A DNA stretch of 64,000 nt from Pseudoips prasinana (lineage: Eukaryota > Arthropoda > Insecta > Lepidoptera > Nolidae). The notes under the pieces were generated by a model that worked only from the letters and a program-made list of their open reading frames with translations, was not told the DNA's origin and did not search any database. The position numbers and the translations under genes are program-made. Below are positions 33,083 through 44,266 of the stretch, piece after piece (position 1 is the first letter of the stretch; the number at the start of each line of letters is the position of its first letter). The stretch is from NCBI GenBank assembly GCA_951640165.1, contig OX621234.1, forward strand, positions 8,437,001 through 8,501,000, written 5' to 3'.

Positions 33083-34339
33083 ATCAAATGCTAACAAATA
33101 TATCATTTTGATACCCTCCTTGCATTTCCCTTAGAGCAAGTTTTGTTATTCAGTGAGTATCATATAATTACACCAAATAAACAAAATTATCAGCACAACC
33201 ATTATTTTTTACAACCGCCATTGAAAACCATTCGGCATAGCAATACGGCATCACCTTTACAGGTGTATATTTTGCATTCTTCCATTCTCCGTATGATGGT
33301 GCCGGGTTTCTTCGCTTTTAAATTAAATAAATAATGCACACAATTTGTGCGCAATAAAGTTTGCAAAGTGTAGGTGTTCCCGTACTGTACCGAAATTCGC
33401 GCGCTGCCCGCGGGGAACAATAACCCCGGGAGCGGTAGTAAGATTCTGCTGGCGTAGTAAGTTTACTTGCGCCCTCTTACGGCTCATATAGTGTATTTAT
33501 TGTGTTAATTTTCTCTCTTATGGCACTATAGAAAGAAAGAAAAATGATGTTCTTATTGTTTTAAAATAGTCATATTGTACAAAACACACCAAAGAAATCT
33601 GATCTGATGAGAGTTTTCTGGCGTGTTTTGTGAAATTCTTTTCGAATGTGCCGGGGTTGAATTGTGTGAATAAATATCATATTGTGGCGAGCGATGGGTC
33701 AGGGGATTGGAAAAGAAACTAGTGTTTGCACAGGAACTTTTATTGGCGTTGACAGTGACAATTGGTTCACCACTAAGACCACGGAACACACGTACTCAAA
33801 GTCCTGGGGCCTAGCTTTCGTGTAAAGTCCAGAAGTAGCGCATTCCAGAGATGCCGTGACAAACAAAGTTGATGTCCTGACGTACACGGCACACTTCACA
33901 CTGTGTAGGGAACTCTTGGCACTGTTTACTGTCACTGATGACTGAAAACTGAACAAGTGCAAATAGCACTTGTTCAGTTTTCCACTTTTATGTCTCCCGC
34001 TTAATTCGCCTTGAACTTCACTTGAATTAAAACTAAACTGTTCTGGTTTACAATTCCGCTTATATCTATGTACCCCTAAATAGTTCTAAATTTAAAAAAA
34101 AATCTTACGTCAAATTTTTGTTTCTAGAAAATTCGCCTATATGACAGATACCGTAATGCTTCTGTCCTTGTCTTCACCTATCTCTTTCTTCTCATTCATA
34201 AAACTCGCTCTATCTCTTTCTTATCTTTGTGGAAATATCTAATGTAAATTACATAAAAAATTTTGTATGTCGTTTTCAACAGCTATCCTTTTTCTTTTGT
34301 TCTCGTCTTAGCTAGAACATTGTAGCGCTGTTCCAAAAG
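33083..34339. other. No gene recognised; one hairpin
   Basis: A perfect inverted repeat lies at 33944-33982 (GAAAACTGAACAAGTGC, 5-nt loop). The GC-richer section 33700-33960 has a minus-strand open frame (33699-33962) without recognisable domains. Possibly an unclassified element. Confidence 0.4.
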
Positions 34340-34385
34340 CCACCAAAACCCTTAGTGGTACTAGTACCACTAAGGGTTTTGGTGG
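34340..34385. repeat. Perfect 46-bp palindrome, no loop
   Basis: CCACCAAAACCCTTAGTGGT + ACT followed by the exact complement; the centre is ACTAGT. Confidence 0.97.
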
Positions 34386-34439
34386 GCTTCTAACCCTAGG
34401 GTTCGAAGCCCAAACGTGACAATATTTTAAGTGCTCTCA

Positions 34440-34640
34440 AGTTGGTTTCATACGTCCGTGAGTGACCGGCTAGGTAAATCACCTATGCACGCCGTCAGTA
34501 TATAGGTGGGTGACCGTCAAACTGGTTTATTTACTGAGCGTCTTCGTTCTATGGAGGGCATATCTGCCCCAGTCCTCATTAAGCCAAAGGCGTACTGGGC
34601 GGCTTGAATAACTCTGACACTGCCCATACGATAAAGGAGT
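34440..34640 (+). repeat. Dispersed repeat family Q
   Basis: GCGTACTGGGCGGCTTGAAT, AACTCTGACACTGCC and CATACGATAA mirror 2660-2895. The left part (GTGAGTGACCGGCTAGGTAA) may belong to the same element. Confidence 0.55.
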
Positions 34641-34985
34641 TCTTTTATTTAAAATTTTACACCACACTATCCTTGCAACTTAATTCGCGTGAATTTTAAA
34701 TCGAATGCCCTCTTTGTTTTATTGTTGTGAAATCGGGAAAAAACCGTTAGTCTACAATTTTGCGTTGTGAGTAAATATTGTGAATGTAGAAATAAACCAC
34801 TACACAACTACTTAAACTTCTCTTTTTCATAAACCTATTGATACAAGATAATATGATATGGGATCATTACGAAAGTTCCGTAAAACTATTCTACATACAA
34901 AAAAATACCGTTGACTTGATTACCTCTCTTTTGATGTCGATTAATAAACACATCAATTTTTATATAAAACACATATTAAAATATT
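34641..34985. other. No feature recognised
   Basis: AT-rich sequence. Confidence 0.5.
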
Positions 34986-35508
34986 AAAAATCTTGGGACA
35001 TTATTCACATACGGCCATCTGATTCCAAAGTAAGCAAAGGTTGTACAATGGAAACCAGATAACTGATATAGTACTATATATATGTACTACTTTTTTTTGT
35101 AATTCCATACTTATATAGATAACTAGCGGGCCGGTACGTTCTTCGCTACGTATAAGGCATAGTAATAAAACAAATGATTATTGAGTTCATTTATTTAAAC
35201 CACAAAATATTTTAAATTGCTAAAACATGTTGATTTTACACTTTTTCAAGACTTTTTTTAAATTTTCTCTACGTACAAACCTCCCCTGGACTTCCACGAA
35301 TAATTCAAGACCAAAATTAGCTAAATCGGTAAAGACGTTGTTGAGTTATAACATTACAACGAAAAGTGGCATTGATTTTTATATATATAGATTACACCCA
35401 GACTTAGGACATGTTCATGCACACAAATATCTCTACTGGGTGGGAATCGCACCCACGACCTGCGGCGAGAAAGACAAGCATTTACCAACCACACCAACGG
35501 CTCTGTGT
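34986..35508 (-). mobile_element. SINE S2 split by a Helitron
   Basis: The reversed S2 tail (CTTGGGACATTATTCACATA...CAGATAACTGATATAGTAC...ATACTTATATAGATAA) ends at 35122. The body and head resume at 35392 (TTACACCCAGACTTAGGACA...GGTGGGAATCGCACCCACGA). Removing 35123-35391 restores the order of the intact copy at 30004. Confidence 0.92.
35123..35391 (-). mobile_element. Non-autonomous Helitron inside SINE S2
   Basis: On the minus strand it begins TCTATATATATAAAAATCAA and ends GGCCCGCTAG. The flanks are A and T (35122 and 35392, both strands), and the host SINE sequence GTAATTAC(C/A) is otherwise unaltered. 269 bp, same family as 3950-4197. The apparent 101-codon open frame runs out into the SINE and is not a gene. 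Confidence 0.95.
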
Positions 35509-36237
35509 AGTGACCTGTGCTGTGTGGTGTAGAAATGTGCAACTAAAGACCTTTAAAGACCATTTATATTATTGCTGCGGTAGGTTTTTTTTTATATCAA
35601 GGTATTTTATTTGTCAGTTCTTTTATAAACCTGTGGTTGTAGCAACTTTTACAATAAGTACAGAAAAATGTCAGTACCTGCTCTTTCTTCTTAATAACTA
35701 GATTATTTTATTATCCTTCAATACTTCAGATATTACCTACAAATTACGAAACTAGTTAATTTATATTTTTTATTTTTTTTAGTTTATTATTTAATACATT
35801 AAATTTAATTACATACATACAAACTCAGAACATACCACACAAACCATCGCGGGCTTAACAGTGGTATGTCATGTAGGTTGGACGTTGAGTCAGCGAGATA
35901 GTAAAAGATTTTCTTTTATATAAATAGAAAATAAAGAAAATTCACGAAATTAAGTGCGGCATTTTAAGTCCCCGACATCCGTACCTAAAGGTGTATTCAC
36001 ATTGGCGTACACTGAAGCATTGTCATACTTCCGAGCCAACCCCAACTTTGAATAGCGGCGGCTCCTATGTGGCCACTTCCTTTGTTACCCGTTTGCTGTA
36101 TATAAATAGTAAACAGGCACCCTGTAAACAAGCTTATAGCAAAGTTTTATTACGCTAACAGACAGGCTGGACGATATTTCAGTAAATTTAGTGAGGTCAA
36201 ATATTTTATCGCACTTTTATCAAGTTTGCTCTCAGTT
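35509..36237. other. No gene recognised
   Basis: Contains a TATA-like TGTATATAAATAGTAAACAG at about 36097-36116 downstream of a GC-richer patch (GAGCCAACCCCAACTTTG..., GGCGGCTCCTATGTGGCC). No transcript could be assigned. Confidence 0.4.
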
Positions 36238-36765
36238 TTTTGCTAAAAGAAAAGCTTAGGGACCATTTGAGTATTATAATTCAAAAACTTGGTTCTTCGA
36301 TATATTTTGCTTAATTCCTTTAAATGTTTTACTAGGAAAGTACAAAATCGTACTGAAACTTCGCGTATAGGAATATTTATTTAAAAAGAAAACCAATTGT
36401 CAGTTAAAATCTTGTATGAAATATTGCTATAGTTTAGGACTTCAAATATGTCTTCTGTGAACTGTTAATAAATTCTAACTACGTTAAATAAAACTCGCGA
36501 AATTAAACTATTTGCAAAATCAAAAACTTAAGGGACCTTTTAAGTATTATAATTCAATAACTTGGTTCTTCGATATATTTTGCTTAATTCCTTTAAATGT
36601 TTCACTAGGAAAGTACAAGAACTTACTGAATCTTCACGTATAGAAATATTATTTAAAAAGAAAACCAATTATTACTTAAACAACTTGTATGAAGTATTGC
36701 CTGCTGAAAACTGTTAATATCTTTTAAATGCGTTAAACAAAACACGCAAAATTCAGCTTTAAAGT
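36238..36765. repeat. Tandem duplication, period about 273 bp
   Basis: Unit 1 (36238-36509) and unit 2 (36510-36765) share, among others, GTATTATAATTCAA, ACTTGGTTCTTCGATATATT, TTGCTTAATTCCTTTAAATG and AAAAAGAAAACCAATT. Unit 2 has a deletion near its end. The copies differ enough to be old. Confidence 0.9.
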
Positions 36766-36902
36766 AACTGATTTCAGTAGAAACTCTGTGACCACAAGTC
36801 CACCTTAGAGATGAAACTCACCTACATACCCACCAAAATAGAATACTTGTTTAATTTTAGAATTTATGTGTGCATTAGTAGTCAAAACTTAATATATTAC
36901 AT

Positions 36903-37100
36903 TTTAAAATAAAATAAATAAGGTTTATATTCACGTTGATAAATAGCCGGAACATGTGTCTAGTAATATGCTAACTAGCTATATATGTAAGAGCTGACTA
37001 GCTATATATATTTATTTCCTGATAAATGAAAATATCTAGAGCTGCTTGTATCAGAACATTTCAAAATAACATTTAGTTTATGTTTTAACAATTGTTTTAT
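36903..37100 (-). mobile_element. Retroposon F1, minus fragment
   Basis: Reversed tail AAAATAAAATAAATAAGG + TTTATATTCACGTTG, then AGCCGGAACATGTGTCTAGT. Diverged from other F1 copies. Confidence 0.6.
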
Positions 37101-37212
37101 GACAGTACTAATTAAATTAGGTAAAGGTAGCTTATTTAAGTCAATATTAAAGATTCTGATATTTGGGTTATGTTCGGTGTGTAAACGGATTTTATGTAAG
37201 TAATTAATATTG

Positions 37213-37390
37213 GAAACAAACCGGAAGACGAAGCGTGGGCAGGCCCCTACAAGGTGGACCGACGATCTTGTGCGGGCGCGGGAAGCCGCTGGATGCGGGC
37301 AACGCTGGTTCGGCTATTGTGGAGATTCTTGGGAGAGGCCTTTGTCCAGCAGTGGACGTCTTTCGGCTGATATGATGATGATGATGAATT
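37213..37390 (+). pseudogene. RTE LINE ORF C-terminus and 3' tail
   Basis: The plus strand encodes KRGQAPTRWTDDLVRAR..., equivalent to VGRPPTRWTDDLVKVAG at the C-terminus of RTE ORFs. It then leads into GGCCTTTGTCCAGCAGTGGA and an ATGATGATGATGAA tail. It is 5'-truncated, with at least one frameshift after the DDLV block. Confidence 0.85.
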
Positions 37391-37419
37391 AATATTGTAG
37401 GCTTGTCGAAGGTTATATA

Positions 37420-37725
37420 ATATATGTAGTTAGTTATCCACCTTAGACTACAGGTGCCGGACAATTACGTGTGGAAACGGCGGCGTCCACCACTGCTAGC
37501 CGTCGTACCTGTGGGTAAGACCAATCTACTGGCAAAAACCTCACTCACCCGAGCAATAAGACTAATTAATGAAGTACACGAAAAAGAGGATATATACTCG
37601 TGTAATTTGAGGGAATTCTTAAAGGTTCTGTTAATAATTCGTTTTTAGAATGGAGTAACATATATTTTTATCATTTTAATACCAACACGGATGTTAAGGA
37701 GAGAGATAAATAAATAAATATATTA
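37420..37725 (+). pseudogene. Jockey/CR1-like LINE ORF2 C-terminus
   Basis: From 37454 the frame reads MPDNYVWKRRRPPLLAVVPV, then KTNLLAKTSLTRAIRLINEV and EDIYSCNLREF, ending in a stop. An RTNLLK.APL.RA.R.LN-type C-terminal tail is found in a group of insect LINE ORF2 proteins (family knowledge). About 75 bp of 3' UTR follow, to AATAAATAAATA. No RT or endonuclease remains. Confidence 0.7.
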
Positions 37726-38149
37726 TGTATTTTAACTGTCTGTTCTGTATTGTCTACTTTGGTTTGCATACTCAGGAAGTAGTTATTGGAACGGACCATG
37801 GGTGTGTCATGATGCCGTAGATCGCCGAATTCGATGCCCCACAACTAAAAAGTCCACACCTCATAGTAGACATCTTTCAGAAGTTAAGCGACTTTGAATA
37901 GAAATGATTATTACCAATTATTATTATGTATGAAAGCTTCTTTAAGATACGTAATGGCGCAGAAAAAGCTCAGTGGGTACATTCCAGCAAAACATACTCA
38001 AGATGACATGCTCGCAGGTTATGGTGTAACAAGTAAAAAAAAAACACTTATTAGATTAAATTTAATGTAATGTAAATATTTATAGTAGTAGTTAGTTAGT
38101 ATACTATACTGAACTATACTGAATACCCTCCTTTCTCAAAAATCTTACT
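37726..38149. other. No gene recognised
   Basis: Includes a CAAAACATACTCAAG motif related to 7466; otherwise AT-rich. Confidence 0.45.
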
Positions 38150-38482
38150 ATTCAGTCAATGAATTTTATAAAGATAACTGGTCTGCCGTATTTTAGTATT
38201 TAAATGGTAAGTATTGTATTGTGTATTAATTTCAATAATTTGTAAAATGAACATTGTACTCAATTTATATTTCTTTTCTTTTTTGACATTTTTTATTTTA
38301 ATTTTTACTTTTATTTCTATTTTTATGTGGTATTCGAAATTCAAGTATTTTTTGTATAATGAATTTGTAATGTTAAATTTGCATGCCTAACCGGTAAAAT
38401 ATAGCTGAACATAATAAATTGTAACGTCCTTCAATGTATACCTATATTTGCAAATAAATTATATTGTATTGTATTGTATTAT
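38150..38482 (+). repeat. LINE 3' UTR with (GTATT)n tail
   Basis: TGCAAATAAATTATATTGTA + TTGTATTGTATT at the right end is an AATAAA-type LINE terminus with a pentanucleotide tail. The AT-rich sequence before it has no coding content. The left limit is not defined. Confidence 0.5.
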
Positions 38483-38687
38483 TTTTTGTTATAAAGATAA
38501 TTAGATGCTGTACAGAGACTCGATCCTACAGTCAAACCGATTACACGGTTTTGTAGGACATATGTACAAACTTGAGAAAATATATTTGTATAAATAAATA
38601 AAAAAATAAAATAACGAATATTTATTTACAAGACATACGCAATATTTGCCTTAATCGGTTGTCTTAGAATTATATTGATTGAATTTG

Positions 38688-38820
38688 TATGTATAGCAGA
38701 AACTTGATAGTTTCTGCTATACATATAAACTTAGCTATACATATAGACTAGGTACTATTCTATCTGTTAAGTACTATCTTTCTTATAGATCACTATAACA
38801 AAGATAGTACTTAACAGAAT
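38688..38820. repeat. Two adjacent inverted repeats
   Basis: 38688-38725: ATGTATAGCAGAAACT arms around TGAT. 38764-38818: CTGTTAAGTACTATCTTT arms with one mismatch further in and a short loop (AGATCACT region). Both sit within 135 bp. Confidence 0.9.
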
Positions 38821-38892
38821 AATAAAGAAACTATTTGCGCGTGCTTATTTGTGATATTATTCCAGATATACCTCTCATTCAACCTTATATAA

Positions 38893-39130
38893 TGTCCTCA
38901 TGGTAGAAATGGATAATTGCAGTCAGATAATGGATTCTAGCTATCCATGTGGGATATACTCGTATGTATGTACTAGTGTCTGCACAAACATAAGTGCATT
39001 TTAATTCCCTTATTCCCATGTTTCAATTTCAGGGCAAGCGGACACGACCGGAAAGAATTCAGGTATGGTACCTGTCATGGTATGGCTTTACGAGCTCTTC
39101 GGAGCAAGGGGGTGTAACACGACCAACTTC
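38893..39130 (-). mobile_element. SINE S4, diverged partial
   Basis: TGTCCTCATGGTAGAAATGG, TGTCTGCACAAACATAAGTG and TTTACGAGCTCTTCGGAGCA align with the S4 body. The tRNA-like head is missing. Confidence 0.6.
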
Positions 39131-39344
39131 CGAAATGCTGATACAGAGAATAAACGTAATATCGGAATATCAGCACTGCAGAAATGCAGTACTAGCTGAG
39201 ATAGGGGCATTTTTCATACCAGTACGGATAAAATTAATAATGTTTAAATTTGAATGTATTTTCCGTATATGTTATGAAAATAAAATGATTTCTAATATTA
39301 CTATTGATGCTTTTTACTACGATGCTTGATACTAAGATGTTTTG

Positions 39345-39600
39345 CTGTGTAGCTGATGGCAAAGAATATCGCCACCCCATTACATCCCGTGGGGAAGAAG
39401 AAGTCATCCCGAGAGAATATCACCCATAAAATGGGCAGCAAAGCGTCTCCCTGTGTTCTATGACCATCATACTGCGATTGCAAACCCGTCTGTCATGCGC
39501 GGCGATTATGGCATATCCCTCAATGATGACACAACTCCATTGTGAAGATCTTCTGGGGAAGCCTTTGTCCAGTAGTGGACGTCATTCAGCTGACAGAAGA
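39345..39600 (+). mobile_element. S6 repeat, plus copy with RTE-like end
   Basis: GTCATCCCGAGAGAATATCA, TGACCATCATACTGCGATTG, GGCGATTATGGCATATCC and GCCTTTGTCCAGTAGTGGAC + GTC in order. Confidence 0.85.
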
Positions 39601-39647
39601 TCGTGGATTTGAACCCAAATCTGCGGGTAAACACATTTGATGTATAA

Positions 39648-39790
39648 CTCATATCAGCCGAAAGACAAAGATCTCCACAATTGCCGGTCTTGCGCTATCC
39701 GCATCCAGCGATTTCCACCGACGCTCGTCATCATCGGTCCATCTTGTAGAGGGCCTGCCCACGCTGCGTTATGCCGATGCGTTTGAATGG
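39648..39790 (-). repeat. RTE LINE 3' fragment
   Basis: CATATCAGCCGAAAGACAAA, TCCACAATTGCCGGTCTTGC, GCATCCAGCGATTTCCACCG and CATCTTGTAGAGGGCCTGCC. The (CAT)n tail is lost. Confidence 0.8.
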
Positions 39791-40339
39791 AAGGACACAA
39801 ATGTTTAGTTATTTTTAATTTCAAGTTAATATAATATTCGTAGCTGTCCTCTTACTAGCAAATATTTATAAAGACGAATTTTTCTATCATAATATTATTC
39901 GGTATAGGTACATCAATATGACGAATGCTAAACGAAACGCCGTTAGAATATTTCATATATCATGAATTACAAGTTTTCAGCAAGATGTATTTGTGCGATA
40001 TACATTGCTCGTAATCTCTAAATCTTGAAAGATTAAAAAATAATCGTTATGCTTATATTACTAGCTTCGTTTTGACAAAGTATTCTCGAAGTAAAAGTTA
40101 CTTATGATTAGTCTACAAGAAACGCATTACGCAGTCTACATATAGCTCATGGGAAGCGTGCGTTGACAATGACGCGAAATAGTGCTCAACGCCCCTTAAG
40201 AAGTTTCCATTGCAAAAATTAAAAAAAATATATTATTACTGCTAACAACTGGTAGAAATACCTATATATCTACACTAGCTCATATCCGCGCTAAGCTTTA
40301 TAAATTATAGCCTATTTTTTATTCGAATATATATCTATA
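39791..40339. other. No feature recognised
   Basis: AT-rich sequence. Confidence 0.5.
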
Positions 40340-40530
40340 TTGACGGGCATGTTGACGTGGTTGGCAAATGCTTGCTTTTTACGCCGGAGGTCGTGGGATC
40401 CATTCCCACCCAGGACATGGTGTCCATGAACATGTCTGTTTGTCCTGTGTCTGGGTGTAATTTATCTATATAAGTATGCCGTGGGAAAATAATGTCCCTG
40501 GATATTATTATTATATTTATATTAATAATA
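40340..40530 (+). mobile_element. SINE S2, internally deleted
   Basis: Head TTGACGGGCATGTTGACGTG with box B GGATCCATTCC; the body skips from TATATAAGTATG to CCGTGGGAAAATAATGTCCC, then (ATT)n. Confidence 0.85.
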
Positions 40531-40673
40531 TTAGTAGGATAATAATAATACACACAATTCGCATACTACCTCTATACACACTAAGTACATATACACTACT
40601 TGTAAGTATACTAATCAATTTTAAATTACAATACATACATACATTCATAGACTCACGCCTGTTTCCCAATGTG

Positions 40674-41063
40674 TTAAATTACAATGATTGTGATAAATAG
40701 TAGATTGCAAAGAAGATGTATTAAAACAACTCTGATTTTCTTGTCCAAAAAGATATCAACGCTTGTTTCGTCGTCCCAAAACCAACGATGTATACAAAAC
40801 AAAAAGTTTAACACAGATACATAAGTTACTAAAATATGTTGCGTTTTACGCACCCAAGCCACGTCGAGCGGCCCAGATGACAAAACATGGCATAAAATAC
40901 TATGGCGAGGCACTGCTTTGCATCTTTCATACAAAGAGCAAAATATGTGTTTAGTGTTTGTACGTTCCGAGTTTAGAATTTCGTATTGTTCATTTTTCGG
41001 CAGCCATTTTTTTTGCCTAAGGTGCTTTTTTGATTTTTCTTTTTGAGCTGCATGTTGGGTCAT
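40674..41063 (-). other. Unrecognised open frame, 129 codons
   Basis: Starts MTQHAAQKEKSKKHLRQKKW, strongly basic for about 35 residues, then mixed, then hydrophobic at the C-terminus (LIHLLCNLLFITIIVI). No family is recognised. Repeat MITEs begin 84 bp to the right. It may be chance or a remnant of an element. Confidence 0.2.
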
Positions 41064-41146
41064 ATTTGAAGAAAAACCAGCTAATTACGTCTAATATGAG
41101 TGAGCAACCTCTGAGCAGTTCTTTGGATTTTACTTGCAGATAGATG

Positions 41147-41258
41147 CACACGGCTACATATCAAGCTATACTTTTCCATTATAAGCTGATTATAGGATTT
41201 CGATACAATGAGAGGTCAGCTTATATTGGAGATGTATAGCTTGATATGTAGCCGTGTG
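41147..41258. mobile_element. MITE M1
   Basis: Inverted ends CACACGGCTACATATCAAGC and GCTTGATATGTAGCCGTGTG. The right side abuts TA (41259-41260), which also flanks M2 on its right. The left flank TG is probably a mutated TA. Confidence 0.9.
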
Positions 41259-41260
41259 TA

Positions 41261-41395
41261 CAGACGCCACCACATCCAGCTACCCCAAACTGTCAAATTT
41301 CCCCAATTGAAAGTGAACGTTATGCTTTTGTAATAAAGTTGCATATCTATAAAAGAAATTTGACAGATTGGGGTAGCTGGATATGTTGGCGTCTG
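41261..41395. mobile_element. MITE M2, abutting M1
   Basis: CAGACGCCACCACATCCAGC at the left, GCTGGATATGTTGGCGTCTG at the right. The TA at 41259-41260 is shared with M1. Confidence 0.92.
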
Positions 41396-42750
41396 TGCCT
41401 AAATCCACCATGAAAATGATAACACTTATGTATATTTGTATCAAAGGCAACAGTAATTTATTTTACTCACGTGTTTTATATTTATTTAATCACTGACATG
41501 TATGTTGAACTATAGAATTGTGACATTCTATATTTATGTACCTAGTACAGTGTATAATAGTAACAAATTTGTTAAATCCCGTTGCATTCCCAACGAGCGG
41601 TATATAGTGACCCAAACATTTCCATAAAATTCTGAAATAAATCTGTCTTTTAAATTACCCATGTTCGCAACAAAACTTCTATTACTATTTCCGGCAATTC
41701 ATCAACATTAAGATGTTGGGACGTGGCCCGTCTAAAATTACTTACAAACTTTGTTTTTAATAAACAAATATAATATAAGAACGCAGCCTTGTTATTCAAA
41801 ATCTATCGAACCGTTTAGGCCACAAAGAGTCCCAAATAATGCAACACTGAGGAGCCGTATAGGTCCCCGATAGAACCTTATTTATTCAAACAGCAGGCAC
41901 TTTTAATTAACTTCTATTATAAAAAAAAAACATTAGCATCAAATCGCAAACAACAATACGTTCAAGCTAACCCTTTCCGTAACAGATACATACTTTCATA
42001 ATAAATTCATTGCTACTGACCGACGCAACGAAATTACATGTAACAAACCCACAAAATTAACAATGAAAATAATGTTACATCTATTAATCCCCCCAAACAC
42101 TATTAACAAGGGTGGGATACGTATTAAAATGATAAATGGTACTAATCATCATTTCTTTCCGACCATCATAATATGAACCGCAACGTCCAGGGCATAACCG
42201 ATAAATGTTCGCACGAAAAGGGTTTCTTCACCCCGTGGTATGTCAAAACAAAATGGCCGCTCTTCCCCAACTTTGTGCAGAGTGAGTTAACTTTTACAAA
42301 TTACTGTACCAATGGAGTGTGTTAGGCAACTGTGAGGAAGGAGATGAATCGTTGCACTGATCTATTTCTCTTAAAATATTATGTTCATTTAAAGTTGGGA
42401 GCTGTAAGATTGATGAAGGACAGTGTTAAATGCGCGTTTATTGAATGACGTCATCAAATTGGATGTGACGGATTTTTATTGTGTTTGTTAGGAGATTTAA
42501 AACTTGGGCGTTTTGGTAGCTGGTTTCATGTGGACGAATAGAAGTATTTATACGTCTTTTTGTAAATATCAAGAATACGTTATGTGAACCGTAATGATTT
42601 TTACTACACTATACTAACCTTTTAGGGATAAGATTGACTTAATTGAACTATGATTTAGATATACGTACTACGACGACGTCTAAATTCCATACCTAGCGTG
42701 CTACGAATAATATCCGTAACAAGAATATTTTGAGTTTATAATATTGCTAC
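41396..42750. other. 1.35-kb stretch with no gene recognised
   Basis: No repeat shared with the rest of the window and no coding motif; probably host non-coding DNA. Confidence 0.5.
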
Positions 42751-43246
42751 CAGAGATTGCAACCCGGTATGTTTCAACCCGGCCGGGTCCGGTAACATTC
42801 GCCGCCAACCCGGCCGGGTGATGTGTTAGGAACCTTTAATATTTTATGAAAATTTGCTTTAAGTAAATGGAGGAAAAATACAATGATTCAAGGTTACGGA
42901 ATAATACTTATTTGAAACCAGCAGATCAACGATAATCAGTCTCAACATCGCGAGTTTTTAATACAGAATTAGTTAGTTTTACTTATGTACGGAATTGCAA
43001 CATTAATGTTACTAATTAAGTTTAAGCAAGCATTACTATGCAGTAATTAAGTTTAGGATAGAAATGATCTTCCACGCGCTAATGAAATGCCTGGATTTAG
43101 AGGATTTCGAGAAAAAAATTAGACGTCCTTCCGGAAGTGGCTTCCGGACCACAGTTTTCGTACCTACCGGGCCCAATATGATTGGTCGGGCCCAGTGGAC
43201 GTCTAAAAGGGCATCGGGCCCAGCCAGGCCCGGTTTGCAACCCCTA
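42751..43246. mobile_element. hAT-like element with 8-bp target duplication
   Basis: Ends CAGAGATTGCAACCCGG and CCGGTTTGCAACCCCTA are inverted with a few mismatches. Both flanks are ATTGCTAC (42743-42750 and 43247-43254). 496 bp. Subterminal regions are rich in CCCGGCCGGG and GGGCCC motifs, in contrast to the AT-rich middle. No transposase is encoded; the 69-codon open frame (43064-43273) runs out past the right end. Confidence 0.9.
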
Positions 43247-43439
43247 ATTGCTACCCGTAACTGCTACTACTAACTACGACGAATACTACGATGCATAATG
43301 TAGAAATTAGATGTTACATGTAGTAATTAAAAAGTAAATGATGGAGCAAGCGTCTACGCCAAATCATATGGTGGTCGCGGCGGTATCTAATTATGGCATA
43401 AATGGCTATCGATTTATAACGATTATGGCATAAACCTCA

Positions 43440-43530
43440 CCTTCAAATTATGGACAGAACTCCATTGAGAAATTCTTGGTCCAGCAGTGGACGTCATCCC
43501 GCTGACACGATGATGATGATAATGATGACC
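43440..43530 (+). repeat. RTE/S6 3' tail
   Basis: ACTCCATTGAGAAATTCTTG, then GTCCAGCAGTGGACGTCATC and GATGATGATGATAATGATGA. Confidence 0.75.
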
Positions 43531-44056
43531 TTGTCAAATAAGATCATCTGATAAAAAGGACAGACTTTGATATACCTACAACGTGGCCCAAAAGTCACCT
43601 TCCTACAACAAACATATAGATTGTGGAATCCCTTCGCATGTCAAATTAAAACTACACAGTAATACCAGACAGCTAACCCCAAAACGAAGCGAAATCCAAA
43701 CAAAGTTACCTAGAGGAAACCCCAAACCGGGTGGATATTATTAAAATTAAAATTAGATAAAGCTTTTTCGTTTAAACCCCGTTGTTTTTACTTGTAATTA
43801 TAAGGGTTGGATATCTGGTGATTAGCATGGCACCTAATTCGATAGCTTATGAAATATTAACAGACCTTTCTCGACTATACTTGCTTTTGTTACGTTTTTG
43901 ATTGCAGTTCACTCTCGTTCATAATTACCTTTGGGATAGGGTTGCGAACTTGCGAATACAGGATGCTCGCGGGATGCAGGATTTTGTAACTGGAGGGATG
44001 CTCATTTTGTTCGTGGTAAAATTATAAACATAATTAATTAGAAAACCTATTTAAGT
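43531..44056. other. No feature recognised
   Basis: AT-rich, apparently single-copy in this window. Confidence 0.5.
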
Positions 44057-44265
44057 ATAATAATAATAATAATGAACTCGGTCATTATTCACACACAACG
44101 GCCACCGGATCCAAACTAAGCAGAGCTTGTAGCTGGAAACTGGAAGTGATAAGTTTTCTTTTGTAATTACATACTGATACAGACAATTACCACGCCGCAG
44201 GTTGTGGGTTCGATTTCCTCTAAGGACAGATATTATGTACATGAATATCTACCATGTACATTATA
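44057..44265. mobile_element. Rearranged SINE S2 (tail minus, head plus)
   Basis: 44057-44190 is the S2 tail on the minus strand (GTCATTATTCACACACAACG...GTAATTACATACTGATACAG). 44191-44265 is S2 head/body on the plus strand (GGTTGTGGGTTCGATTTCCT...GGACAGATATTATGTACATG). The two halves are joined in opposite orientation. Confidence 0.8.
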
Positions 44266-44266
44266 T

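Noticed and set aside
35227..35532. 101-codon frame sharing its first half with 3896-4114
   Set aside because: The shared part is conserved Helitron DNA; the rest runs into the SINE. Both copies are non-coding elements.
36097..36116. TATA-box-like TGTATATAAATAG
   Set aside because: Such sequences are frequent in AT-rich DNA; no start site, exon or conserved element follows that I can support.
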